From Actinomycetota bacterium (GTDB lineage Bacteria; Actinomycetota; Nitriliruptoria; Nitriliruptorales; Nitriliruptoraceae), in contig JAHWKY010000002.1 in assembly GCA_019347575.1 (NCBI GenBank), forward strand, positions 124,001 to 188,000: 64,000 nucleotides of DNA. The letters are read 5' to 3'. The position numbers and the translations under genes are program-made. Below are positions 1 through 7,623 of this stretch, one piece after another (within the stretch, counting starts at the first letter, position 1; each line of letters begins with the position of its first letter). The notes below the pieces were generated by a model. The model made no database searches and was not told the origin of the DNA. It saw nothing but the letters and a program-made list of their open reading frames with translations.

Positions 1-30
1 GGGGCCCGCGGGGCGGAGTCCGCGGGCCCC
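1..30 (-). terminator. GC-rich hairpin downstream of the LysM gene
   Basis: Positions 1-11 and 20-30 form a perfect 11-bp inverted repeat around an 8-nt loop. It begins 18 bp past the stop codon of the minus-strand LysM gene. No T-tract follows within the window, so this is a terminator-like stem-loop and not a textbook intrinsic terminator. Confidence 0.55.
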
Positions 31-48
31 CCTCGGTGCCGGGACGGG

Positions 49-483
49 TCAGGGAGCCACCGAGGACGGTTCGGTGGGCAGCAGCACGACCGTCCAGGCG
101 GGGACGCCAGCACCGTCGAACCCGTTGAGCACGAGCAGGTCGGCGAGGTACGCGCGCGGGTCGGAGCCCGCGGGCGCCGCCGCGACGGCGACGTCCCACA
201 GCGTCTGACCGGGTTCGACGACGACGTGACCCGCGACCGCGGCGGCGGGCTCAGCCGTCCCCGTGCCGACGCCGAGCAGTGCGAGCAGGCCCAGCGCCGC
301 GCCGGCGAGCAGCGCCCCGATGGCCAGCTTCCCGCGCCGCGTCAGGCGCAGAACCGGCGCCGTGTCCGGGTGGTACTGGACCGGACCGAGATCGATGACC
401 GGCGCGAGCGGTCGGTCGGACACGGGGGCGGGAAGCGGTTCGGACGGTCGCTGCAGCGGCAGGGCCAGGGCGGTGGCGGTCAC
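49..483 (-). CDS. LysM-domain membrane protein divergent from lexA; candidate SOS cell-division or wall factor
   Basis: This 144-residue protein has a cytoplasmic proline-rich N-terminus (about 1-45), one membrane helix (about 52-72, rich in Gly, Ala and Leu) and a C-terminal LysM-like peptidoglycan-binding module (about 85-140, beginning VVVEPGQTLWDVA). The GTG start at 483 is supported by GAGGAGG a few bases upstream. Small LysM proteins divergent from lexA are familiar in Gram-positive bacteria, such as YneA in Bacillus and Rv2719c in Mycobacterium tuberculosis, where they delay division or act on the wall during the SOS response. The shared promoter with four LexA-type sites supports the same role here. 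That role is inferred from context, since no catalytic domain is visible. Confidence 0.8.
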   Translation of the reverse strand: MTATALALPLQRPSEPLPAPVSDRPLAPVIDLGPVQYHPDTAPVLRLTRRGKLAIGALLAGAALGLLALLGVGTGTAEPAAAVAGHVVVEPGQTLWDVAVAAAPAGSDPRAYLADLLVLNGFDGAGVPAWTVVLLPTEPSSVAP

Positions 484-496
484 GGGCGTCCTCCTC

Positions 497-551
497 GTTG
501 TGCGCTCGTTGTGCGCTCGTTGTGCGCTCGTTGTGCGCTCGTTGTGCGCTC
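497..551. repeat. Five tandem copies of an 11-bp unit
   Basis: GTTGTGCGCTC occurs five times in perfect tandem, followed by a degenerate sixth copy to about 560. The array sits 14 bp upstream of the LysM start codon, so it probably lies in the 5' leader of that minus-strand transcript (GAGCGCACAAC in the RNA sense). Confidence 0.95.
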
Positions 552-637
552 GTTGCGCTGCTCTTCGTCCAGCTGCTCGTGCCCCACGGTAGTGAGGGGG
601 TGTGACACGACTCCGGCGCTGGCCTTCAGGGCTGTCC

Positions 638-651
638 CGAACACGTGTTCC
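638..651. promoter_or_regulatory. LexA-type operator 1
   Basis: CGAAC-ACGT-GTTCC matches the Gram-positive SOS box CGAACnnnnGTTCG at 9 of 10 conserved positions. It lies in the divergent lexA/LysM promoter. Confidence 0.75.
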
Positions 652-660
652 CTAGTGTGC

Positions 661-674
661 CGAACGCGTGTTCG
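661..674. promoter_or_regulatory. LexA-type operator 2 (perfect)
   Basis: CGAAC-GCGT-GTTCG is a perfect match to the actinobacterial and Bacillus SOS box. It begins 23 bp from the start of operator 1, about two helical turns, so both sites would face the same side of the DNA. Confidence 0.88.
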
Positions 675-709
675 CGCGTCAAGTGCGAGGTTGGGCCGAA
701 CCTGGCAGG

Positions 710-723
710 GGAACGGGTGTTTG
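710..723. promoter_or_regulatory. LexA-type operator 3 (degenerate)
   Basis: GGAAC-GGGT-GTTTG matches the SOS box at 8 of 10 conserved positions and lies between two stronger sites. It may be a weak cooperative site. Confidence 0.5.
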
Positions 724-751
724 CACCAGCGCCGTGGGGCCAGTACCGTGC

Positions 752-765
752 CGAACGCCCGTTCG
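752..765. promoter_or_regulatory. LexA-type operator 4 (perfect)
   Basis: CGAAC-GCCC-GTTCG is a perfect SOS-box match about 90 bp upstream of the lexA start. It is well placed for autorepression. Confidence 0.88.
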
Positions 766-853
766 TGACGGGGCGGTGCCGCCTCGGGACGAGACCCGAG
801 CGGCCCGCCGCCAGCCTCCGGACAACGAGAACCTCCGGACAAGAGGAGACGCC

Positions 854-1519
854 ATGGTCCGCAAGCCACGCCCGCGTCCACGCTACGACAAGGAGGATCT
901 GACCGAGCGACAACGCCAGATCCTCGGGGTGGTGGCCAAGCACCTCGACGAGTACGGCTACCCGCCGTCGGTGCGCGAGATCGGCGACGCGGTCGGACTG
1001 TCGTCGCCCTCCTCGGTGCACGCGCAGTTGTCGGCGCTCGAGATCCGCGGCTACCTGCGCCGCGATCCCACCAAGCCGCGCGCGCTCGAGCTCGAGCGCG
1101 ACCTCGACACTGACCTCGAGCTGCGCCCCGACCCCAGCCGCAACGTGCCGTTGGTCGGTGACATCGCCGCCGGCGGGCCGATCGTCGCCGAGGAGCGGGT
1201 CGATGCGCTCTACACCCTGCCGAAGGACCTCACTGGTGACGGCGAGCTGTTCATGCTGCGCGTGCGCGGTGACTCGATGATCGAGGCAGGTGTGCTCGAC
1301 GGCGACCTCGTGGTCGTCCGCCAGCAGCCCAAGGTCGAACAGGGCGACATGTGCGCGGCGCTGATCGACGGCGAGGCCACGGTCAAGTTCTTCCGGCGCA
1401 CGCGCGGCGGGCGGATCATGCTCGACCCTGCCAACGAGCGCTACGAACCGATCGAGCTCGACCCCTCCGGCGAGAACGCGATCATGGGTCGGGTCGTCTC
1501 CGTCCTCCGGCGGCTCTGA
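854..1519 (+). CDS. lexA: LexA repressor, SOS regulator
   Basis: This 221-residue protein represses SOS genes and cleaves itself when RecA filaments form on single-stranded DNA. The N-terminal winged helix covers about 15-75 (LTERQRQIL, then PPSVREIGDAVGLSS). The S24-type autoprotease half carries the cleavage dipeptide Ala106-Gly107 in DIAAGG, nucleophile Ser141 in RGDSMIEAG and general-base Lys178 in ATVKFF. The ATG at 854 follows AGAGGAG with good spacing. The frame stays open to 668, but that extension has no LexA character. Operators in the upstream region imply autoregulation, and an identical operator lies upstream of recA at 45690. Confidence 0.97.
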   Translation: MVRKPRPRPRYDKEDLTERQRQILGVVAKHLDEYGYPPSVREIGDAVGLSSPSSVHAQLSALEIRGYLRRDPTKPRALELERDLDTDLELRPDPSRNVPLVGDIAAGGPIVAEERVDALYTLPKDLTGDGELFMLRVRGDSMIEAGVLDGDLVVVRQQPKVEQGDMCAALIDGEATVKFFRRTRGGRIMLDPANERYEPIELDPSGENAIMGRVVSVLRRL

Positions 1520-1536
1520 CCGCCCTCACGTAGCCT

Positions 1537-1594
1537 CCCCGCACCGACGACACCCGTCGCGCGCCGCGCACGGGTGACCCAGAGAGGTGCGGGG
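1537..1594 (+). other. Long two-segment hairpin overlapping a ribosome binding site
   Basis: Arms 1537-1545 (CCCCGCACC) and 1586-1594 (GGTGCGGGG) enclose a second perfect stem, 1551-1557 (CACCCGT) with 1570-1576 (ACGGGTG), around a GC-only loop. The right outer arm ends at the first base of the GTG start of the next gene and contains its likely ribosome binding sequence. It could act as a lexA terminator, a translation-blocking structure, or both. Confidence 0.6.
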
Positions 1595-2763
1595 TGGCGT
1601 CTGCGTATGGACCGGACCGGGCGTCCCTCCGCGTCTGCGTGGCCGTGCTCGCGCTGGCCGGCTCGTTGGTCGCCTGCGGTCAAGGCGTACCCGGTCCGCA
1701 GGACACGGCCGCGCCTCCCGCCTCCCCCACCGGCACGTCAGGGACCGCCGCACCCGACGAGGACGCGACGACGCCAGGGACCGCCGCTCCGACGGCCCCC
1801 GGTGCCACCCCGGACGGAGTCACGGCGCCGGCGACGCAACCCCCCGGCCCCGGTCCTGGCGCGACGACCGTGACGCCCCCGAGCCGGACCCCCCCTCCCC
1901 AGGCACGCCAGGAACAGCTGCCCGCACGGCCGCTCGTGTGGATCGTCTCCGCCTTCGACGGCCGCGTCAGCGTGGTCGATCCCGCGAGTGGAACCGTCGC
2001 CGCCGAGCGATCGGTGGAGGCGACCGATGTAGCCGCCGTGACGGTCGCCTTCGACACGGTCTGGGTCGCCCACGAGGCCGGCGTCACCGGGCTCGATCCG
2101 CACGACGGGTCCGTGACCGCCACCGTCGAGCTCGACACCCACCAGGGACCGATGGGAGCGGGGTCGTCGGAGCTGTTCGTCGCCGCACGTGGCGGTGGCG
2201 TCCTGACCCAGATCGACCCCGTGACGGGTCAGGCTCTGTCGACCGCCGACATCGAGCCCGAGCCAGCTGGGGTCGCCGTCCTGGGCGGCCGCGTCTGGGT
2301 CGTCGACTTCTTCCAGGGCATCCTCCAGAGCTACGACGAGGGCGACCTGCGCCCACGCGGGACCATCGACGTCGGCAGCCAGCCGCTGGACGTCCTCGCC
2401 GCCGGTGGAGCGCTGTGGATCGCCTCCAACGCGGACGGGACCGTCATCCGGGTCGACCCGGCGAGCGGGCAGCTCAGCACGATCGACATCGGAGGAGGGC
2501 CCGCGGCCCTCGCGGCCACGGACGGGAACCTGTTCGTGCTCGACCAACGATCCGGACGTCTCGTCCGCATCGATCAGGCGACGGGAAGCTCCACCGGCGA
2601 GGTGGGGGTCGGCTTCGTGACCGTCGACGTCGCGGTCGGGGCGGGGTCCGTCTGGGTGCTGCGCGAGGATCCGGGGACGGTGCTGCGCATCGATCCGTCG
2701 TCGATGCGGATCGTGGCCGAGATCGAGCTGGGCGGTTCGACCCCCGCGCTCGCCGTCGGCTGA
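1594..2763 (+). CDS. Secreted beta-propeller lipoprotein (YncE/NHL-like)
   Basis: The 389-residue product starts with a signal peptide ending in a lipobox (GSLVAC-G, lipidated Cys28). A low-complexity Pro/Thr/Ala linker follows (about 35-105), then repeated blade-like units (about 110-389) with recurring VDPASG, IDPVTG and VDPASGQ turns. These resemble YncE/Vgb-type seven-bladed propellers. Such proteins are usually extracytoplasmic binding or scaffolding modules, and the ligand is unknown. No enzymatic signature is visible. Its start codon lies at the edge of a strong hairpin downstream of lexA, so its translation may depend on RNA structure. The GTG at 1594 is the best start because it places the signal peptide at the terminus. 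Confidence 0.8.
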   Translation: MASAYGPDRASLRVCVAVLALAGSLVACGQGVPGPQDTAAPPASPTGTSGTAAPDEDATTPGTAAPTAPGATPDGVTAPATQPPGPGPGATTVTPPSRTPPPQARQEQLPARPLVWIVSAFDGRVSVVDPASGTVAAERSVEATDVAAVTVAFDTVWVAHEAGVTGLDPHDGSVTATVELDTHQGPMGAGSSELFVAARGGGVLTQIDPVTGQALSTADIEPEPAGVAVLGGRVWVVDFFQGILQSYDEGDLRPRGTIDVGSQPLDVLAAGGALWIASNADGTVIRVDPASGQLSTIDIGGGPAALAATDGNLFVLDQRSGRLVRIDQATGSSTGEVGVGFVTVDVAVGAGSVWVLREDPGTVLRIDPSSMRIVAEIELGGSTPALAVG

Positions 2764-2772
2764 CCGGGGCGA

Positions 2773-4218
2773 TCAGGCGTCCGGGGACCCCTCCGCGAAC
2801 GGGTCGGGGTCGAGCAGATCGCGCATCGCCAGCGCGACGTCGGCTTCGACGCTCGCGTGCAGCTCGGTCCCGTCGGCGCCGTGGACCTCCTTGTGCACCT
2901 CGCCCCGCGCGTGCGCCATCGCCACCAGCTCCTGCCGGTCGTAGGGGACGGTCACCTGGACCTGCACGCGGTGATCGGGGAGCCGCAGCTCGAGCCGTTC
3001 GCGCAGCTCCTCGACACCCCGCCCCGTCCGAGCCGAGACGATGACCGGCTCCGTGCCGGTCTCGCGATGCGTCTCGCGCGCGAGCGCCTGCACGGTGGCC
3101 TCGTCCGCCACGTCGGCCTTGTTGAGCACCACGAGCTCGGGGAGGCGGTCGGCGCCGATCTCGGCGAGCACGTCACGCACGGCGGCCATCTGCGCCACCG
3201 CCTCGGGGTGCGATGCGTCCACGACGTGCAGGAGCAGATCGGCACGCGCGGTCTCCTCGAGGGTGGACTTGAACGCCTCGACGAGCCCGTGGGGCAGCTT
3301 CTTGACGAAGCCGACGGTGTCGGTCACCACGACGTCGCGGCCATCGATCGGCAGGCGACGCACGGTTGCGTCGAGGGTCTCGAACAGGCGGTTCCTGACC
3401 GAGACGTCGGATCCGGTGAGGCGGTTCAACACCGAGCTCTTCCCCGCGTTCGTGTAGCCGACCAGGGCGGCGGTCGGGACGTTGCGGCGCTCACGCTCCT
3501 GCGCCTTGGTGCGTCGGACGCGGTCGAACGACTCGAGGTCCTCGCGCAGCTTGCGCATGCGTCGCTGGATGCGGCGGCGGTCGACCTCGAGCTGGGTCTC
3601 GCCGGGTCCACGACCACCGATACCCACGCCTCCGGCGGCACGCCCGCCCGCCTGGCGTGACAGCGCCTCACCCCAACCTCGTAGCCGTGGCAGCAGGTAG
3701 GTCAGCTGGGCGAGCTCGACCTGGGCCTTGCCCTCCTTGCTGGTTGCGTGCTGCGCGAAGATGTCGAGGATCACGATCGTGCGGTCGAGGACCTTCTGGC
3801 GTACCCCTTCCTCGAGGTTGCGTTGCTGCGCCGGCGACAGATCGTCGTCGAACACCACCGCGTCGGCGCCGACCTCGTCGACGAGCCGCTGCAGCTGGCC
3901 GACCTTGCCCTTGCCGACGAAGGTGGCGGGGTCCGGGGCCTCGCGCCGTTGCACCACGCGGCCGACGATCTCGCCACCGGCGGTGTCGAGCAGCGCCTCC
4001 AGCTCGTCGAGGCTCGCGTCGACGTCGAGGCTGGTGCGACCCGGGAGCTGGACGCCGACGACGACGGCGCGCTCGACACGGCGGATGATGTCGACGCCCT
4101 CGCGGGGCGCGCCCTCCTCGATGACCTCGCGCTGGCGGCGACGCTGCTGGGCACGCGTGAGGTGCAGATCGTCGGTCAGGGTCTCACCTCGTGGTCGCGG
4201 TCCGCAGCCACGCGTCAT
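2773..4218 (-). CDS. hflX: HflX ribosome-associated GTPase
   Basis: This is the 481-residue HflX GTPase, which binds the large ribosomal subunit and splits stalled ribosomes. The N-terminal ATP/ribosome-binding domain (about 50-240) holds the family segments GKGKVGQL and GGRGPGETQLEVDRR. The TRAFAC-type G domain (about 248-420) has the P-loop GYTNAGKS at 254-261, then DTVGF (G3) and NKAD (G4). The start overlaps the end of dapF by 35 bp, indicating translational coupling, and the hflX-dapF pairing is the order I recall from mycobacteria. A start a few codons downstream cannot be excluded because the first residues (MTRGCGPRPRG) are atypical. Confidence 0.96.
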   Translation of the reverse strand: MTRGCGPRPRGETLTDDLHLTRAQQRRRQREVIEEGAPREGVDIIRRVERAVVVGVQLPGRTSLDVDASLDELEALLDTAGGEIVGRVVQRREAPDPATFVGKGKVGQLQRLVDEVGADAVVFDDDLSPAQQRNLEEGVRQKVLDRTIVILDIFAQHATSKEGKAQVELAQLTYLLPRLRGWGEALSRQAGGRAAGGVGIGGRGPGETQLEVDRRRIQRRMRKLREDLESFDRVRRTKAQERERRNVPTAALVGYTNAGKSSVLNRLTGSDVSVRNRLFETLDATVRRLPIDGRDVVVTDTVGFVKKLPHGLVEAFKSTLEETARADLLLHVVDASHPEAVAQMAAVRDVLAEIGADRLPELVVLNKADVADEATVQALARETHRETGTEPVIVSARTGRGVEELRERLELRLPDHRVQVQVTVPYDRQELVAMAHARGEVHKEVHGADGTELHASVEADVALAMRDLLDPDPFAEGSPDA

Positions 4219-5053
4219 CGATCGTGCCCGTCACGATCTCGACGGCAGGGCCGGTAAGCAGCACGTGGCCATCATCGCGCAGCACGACATCGAGTCGTCC
4301 TCCCGGGACGTCCACCGCCACGGCACGGTCGGTCACGCCGAGCCGTTCGAGAGCCGCCCCGGCCGCACAGGCCGCGCTGCCGCAGGCCGCCGTTTCGCCC
4401 ACGCCGCGCTCCCAGACGCGCAGGCGGATGTGGTCGCGGTCGACCACCTCGACGAACCCGACGTTGGTGCGTTTGGGGAACCGCTCGTGGACCTCGACGC
4501 GCGGACCGAGGGTGGTGACCGGGGCGGCATCCACGTCGTCGACCCGCACAACCGCGTGCGGGTTGCCCATCGAGACCGCGGCCACGGTGAGCTGATCCCC
4601 GTCGACATCGAGGGGAACGTCGAGCGCCTCCGATCCGTCGGCATCGAACGGCACGTCCGCTGGGGCCCAGATGGCCTCGCCCATGTCGACGGTGACCTCC
4701 GTCACGCGACCGTCGCTCCCGCGTCGGGCAACGACCGGCCGGTCGCCGGAGTGGGTCGCGATCACGAACGCCCCGTCGTCGTGCGGCACGAGTCCACGGT
4801 CGACGACGTACTTGGCGATGACGCGCAGCCCGTTCCCGCACATCTCGACGATCGACCCGTCCGCGTTGCGGTAATCCATGCGGACGACGGCGTCACCCGC
4901 GCCCCCACCGATCCGCAGGACACCGTCGGCCCCAGGGCCGGTCCGGCGAGCGCACAGAGCGCGCACGAGCACCGCGTCGAGGTCGAGCTCGTCAGCGCGA
5001 TCGTCGATGACGACGAAGTCGTTGCCGCTGCCGTGTGCGAGGGTGATCTCCAC
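4184..5053 (-). CDS. dapF: Diaminopimelate epimerase
   Basis: DapF converts LL- to meso-diaminopimelate, the precursor of lysine and of the peptidoglycan cross-linking residue. The 289-residue length is typical. Both catalytic cysteines are present: Cys72 in MCGNGLR and Cys224 in ACGSAACAA. The substrate-binding segments SMGNPHAV and ERGVGET are also visible. It starts with GTG at 5053 without an obvious strong ribosome binding site. It is the first gene of a coupled dapF-hflX pair and lies 43 bp after the coiled-coil gene on the same strand. Confidence 0.97.
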   Translation of the reverse strand: MEITLAHGSGNDFVVIDDRADELDLDAVLVRALCARRTGPGADGVLRIGGGAGDAVVRMDYRNADGSIVEMCGNGLRVIAKYVVDRGLVPHDDGAFVIATHSGDRPVVARRGSDGRVTEVTVDMGEAIWAPADVPFDADGSEALDVPLDVDGDQLTVAAVSMGNPHAVVRVDDVDAAPVTTLGPRVEVHERFPKRTNVGFVEVVDRDHIRLRVWERGVGETAACGSAACAAGAALERLGVTDRAVAVDVPGGRLDVVLRDDGHVLLTGPAVEIVTGTIDDAWLRTATTR

Positions 5054-5095
5054 GCCGTCAGGGTACCGACGGCGGTCGGCCCCTCCCCTGCGCGA

Positions 5096-7522
5096 TCACT
5101 CGAGCTCGGTCGTCTCCTCGCCTTCCTCCCGACGGAGGGTGACGCGCGTCGGCCCCATATCGGGCGGAGGCCGCTCCCAGTCCCCGGCCTTGGCCGCCCC
5201 GTCCGCCGCCGCGTCGGCGAGTGCCCTGCTCACCTTCCGTCGGCTGCGACCGCCGAGCTCGACGACGCGGTCGAGGGCAGTGACAAGCCGCTCGACGACC
5301 TCGTCCTGGATGAGCCGGTCACGGCGTTGCAGCGCTCCGACCACCTCGTCGTTGGTCCGGCGCAGCCGCTGGACCTGCTCACCCAGATCGGTCGCGACCC
5401 GGTGGTACGACGCCCCGAGCTTGCGCACCTCGTCCACGACCTCGTGCAGCTCGGAGGCGACGCCCTCCTTGACGACGCTCGTGAGGGCGTCCTGCTCGTC
5501 CTCCACCCGTGCATGCAGCTGGCTCGCGACCCGCTCCACGCGCTCGACCACCTCGCCGAGCCCGTCGATGACCTGCTGCTGCCCCTGCGCGGCCTCCCGA
5601 GCGACCGCGAAGTCCTCGGCGATCCCCGCGATGCCCTCCCACATCGGGGCGAGGGCGGCCTGGATACGGCCGGGTTCCAGGAGCGCATCGGTCCGCGACA
5701 CGACCAGGTCATGCAGATCGTCGAGCGGGTCCACGATGGTCTTGGCGCGATCCTCGACGAGCGACTCGAGGCCCTCGACCCGCTCGCGCAACGCCGAGAG
5801 GGTCTCGTCCACTCCGCCGAGCCGGCCGATCGTGGTCTCGAGCGTCCTGATAGTTCCGCCCAGCTCGGTGACATGCGCTCGGGCCAGTTCGAGGTCGCTC
5901 GAGGTCGCCAGCGTCGCGACGCGGTCACGCAGCTCGCTGACGTCACCAGCGGCGAGCTGGGCGACGTCGCGCCGCGCCTCGAGCACGGTCGTGGTGACCC
6001 GATCGAGCTCCTCCCGGATGGCGAGCAGCACCGGCTCGGTGACATCGAGCTGGCCGAGCTCGCGCTGCAGGTCCCCGACGCGCTCACGGACGGCGGCGAG
6101 GTCGTGCGCGGTAGCCACCGACTGCGTGCGGCCGTCGATGCCCGCGACGAGCTCGATCAGGGCCTCGATGTCCTCGGCCCGGGCGAGTCGGCCCACGACG
6201 TCACGCAGCCGTTGCAGGTCGGCCTGGAGCTCCTCGTCGGTGCGCTCGCGCATCTCGGCGAGGACGAGATCGAGGCGGTCCTCCACGCCCTGGAGCCCTT
6301 CGAAGCTCAGCGGCTGTTCGAGTCGATCCCCGAGCGCCGCCAGATCCTCGGCACGCGCGACCTCGCTCACCTGCTTGCGGAGGGCAGCGAGGTCGTCGCG
6401 CCGGGCGATGCGATCGCCGAGCTCACCGACACGGTCGGTGAGTGCGGTGAGCGGCGCCCCGAGGTCGAGTCGTTCGAGGTGGTCGGTCACTGCAGCGACC
6501 GCGTCGGCGCTGGCCAGCTCGCCGAGGCGGGCCTCGATCGCCGCCAGCGCCGCGCCGTCGGGGAGGCTCCGTACCGCCTCGGTGAGCGCGACCAGGTCCT
6601 CGGCCCGGGCCAGTGCGTCGATCCGCTCCTGCAGCTCGCGCACCGTGCCGCTGGCGTCCGACGCGTCGATCCGGGCTTGGAGGCGGTCGCCGAGCGCGGT
6701 CAGGTCGTTACCCTCGACGACGCGGCCGAGCCGCTCGTGGAGCGTCTCGACACTGGTTGCGATGGACGCGAGGTCCGCGGTGAGATCCGGCTGGGACTCG
6801 AGCGTCTGGGTGAGGCGCTCCCGGAGCCGTTCGATGGCCTCCGTGAGATGCTGCTCGACCTCGTCGATACGGTCGCGCGAGGACAGCCGTGCCGCGAGGT
6901 CCTCGGCGGCGGTCTCGCTCGGACGCCACGACTCCAGTCGCCCCGCCTGATCCTGGGCCACCGCCTCGAGCTGTTGCCCGAGACGCTCGAACGCACCGGT
7001 GAAGGTCTCCTCGATGCTGCCGAGGCGCTCCTCGAGCGGTGAGAGGTCGACATCCGACCCCGCCGCGCTCGCCAGCTGGTCGTGGAGCCGCTGGAGTCCC
7101 TGATCGAGGTGCTGTTGGACGTCGTCGAGACGATCACGGGCGGAGAGCCGCGTCGCCAGATCGTCCGCCACGGCTTCGCTCGGTCGCCACGACTCCAGTC
7201 GCCCCGCCTGATCCTGGGCCGCCGCCTCGAGCTGCTCGGCGAGCCGGTCGATCGCGGCCACGAACGTGCCCTCGATGCTCCGCAGCCGCGCCTCGAGGGG
7301 AGCAAGGTCGAGCTCCGCTTGCGGGGCGGGCCGGTGACCGGCGCTGAGGCCAGCTTCGAGCCGCACGAGCAGACGCTCGATCGCGGTGACCCGGTCCTCG
7401 AGCGTGCGCCCCGCTGTCCCACCGAAGAGGTCGCGCAGATCGGTGACGCGCTCCTCGATCGCCGCGAGACGGGCGCTGAGGTCGCCCTCGGTGTCTCGCG
7501 CTGAGCGGTACGCTGCGCACAC
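5096..7522 (-). CDS. Long coiled-coil protein with an internal tandem duplication, function unknown
   Basis: The product is about 808 residues, almost entirely charged heptad-like helix (Leu/Glu/Arg/Asp/Ala). It has no signal peptide, membrane helix or enzymatic motif, and ends in a short unstructured acidic tail (EEGEETTELE). Residues near the N-terminus contain an 87-residue tandem duplication, each copy with QDQAGRLESWRPSE. Short phrases such as RAEDLVAL, RAEDLAAL and RAEDIEAL recur later. A GTG at 7522 preceded by GAGAGG is the preferred start. The frame stays open to 7600 (ATG at 7576). It is divergent from the polysaccharide locus and upstream of dapF. It could be a cytoskeletal or polar scaffold, but nothing visible decides this. 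Confidence 0.75.
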   Translation of the reverse strand: MCAAYRSARDTEGDLSARLAAIEERVTDLRDLFGGTAGRTLEDRVTAIERLLVRLEAGLSAGHRPAPQAELDLAPLEARLRSIEGTFVAAIDRLAEQLEAAAQDQAGRLESWRPSEAVADDLATRLSARDRLDDVQQHLDQGLQRLHDQLASAAGSDVDLSPLEERLGSIEETFTGAFERLGQQLEAVAQDQAGRLESWRPSETAAEDLAARLSSRDRIDEVEQHLTEAIERLRERLTQTLESQPDLTADLASIATSVETLHERLGRVVEGNDLTALGDRLQARIDASDASGTVRELQERIDALARAEDLVALTEAVRSLPDGAALAAIEARLGELASADAVAAVTDHLERLDLGAPLTALTDRVGELGDRIARRDDLAALRKQVSEVARAEDLAALGDRLEQPLSFEGLQGVEDRLDLVLAEMRERTDEELQADLQRLRDVVGRLARAEDIEALIELVAGIDGRTQSVATAHDLAAVRERVGDLQRELGQLDVTEPVLLAIREELDRVTTTVLEARRDVAQLAAGDVSELRDRVATLATSSDLELARAHVTELGGTIRTLETTIGRLGGVDETLSALRERVEGLESLVEDRAKTIVDPLDDLHDLVVSRTDALLEPGRIQAALAPMWEGIAGIAEDFAVAREAAQGQQQVIDGLGEVVERVERVASQLHARVEDEQDALTSVVKEGVASELHEVVDEVRKLGASYHRVATDLGEQVQRLRRTNDEVVGALQRRDRLIQDEVVERLVTALDRVVELGGRSRRKVSRALADAAADGAAKAGDWERPPPDMGPTRVTLRREEGEETTELE
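6924..7220 (-). repeat. Direct repeat from gene-internal duplication (261-bp period)
   Basis: A 36-bp stretch at 6924-6959 recurs identically at 7185-7220, and the flanking bases are highly similar. The 261-bp offset equals 87 codons, so a coding segment of the coiled-coil protein has been duplicated in frame. Confidence 0.85.
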
Positions 7523-7623
7523 TCCGGGACACCTCTCGTCGCTGCGCGCGAGCCCCACTCGCGCGGACCGCCGCATGGTACTGACGGGAGGCGTGCGCAC
7601 GACCGCAGGCTCGAAGGGATGGG

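Larger units (their letters stand above)
484..853. promoter_or_regulatory. Divergent lexA / LysM-gene promoter region
   Basis: This 370-bp gap between two divergent genes holds four LexA-type palindromes (annotated separately) and an 11-bp tandem repeat next to the LysM gene start. No convincing gene is seen in it. The ribosome binding site AGAGGAG for lexA lies at 842-848. Confidence 0.75.

Noticed and set aside
497-551. CRISPR-like array
   Set aside because: The unit is 11 bp with no spacers and no cas genes; it is a simple tandem repeat.
668-853. N-terminal extension of lexA
   Set aside because: The region contains LexA operators and lies before a strong ribosome binding site; LexA homology starts at 854.
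1587-3044. 485-codon plus-strand Arg-rich open frame
   Set aside because: It overlaps the lipoprotein gene in another frame, is extremely Arg/Pro-rich, and lacks any domain.
3728-7042. 1104-codon plus-strand open frame
   Set aside because: It lies antisense to hflX, dapF and the coiled-coil gene, which have clear family motifs or heptad structure. It has no recognisable domain and reflects GC-rich codon bias.
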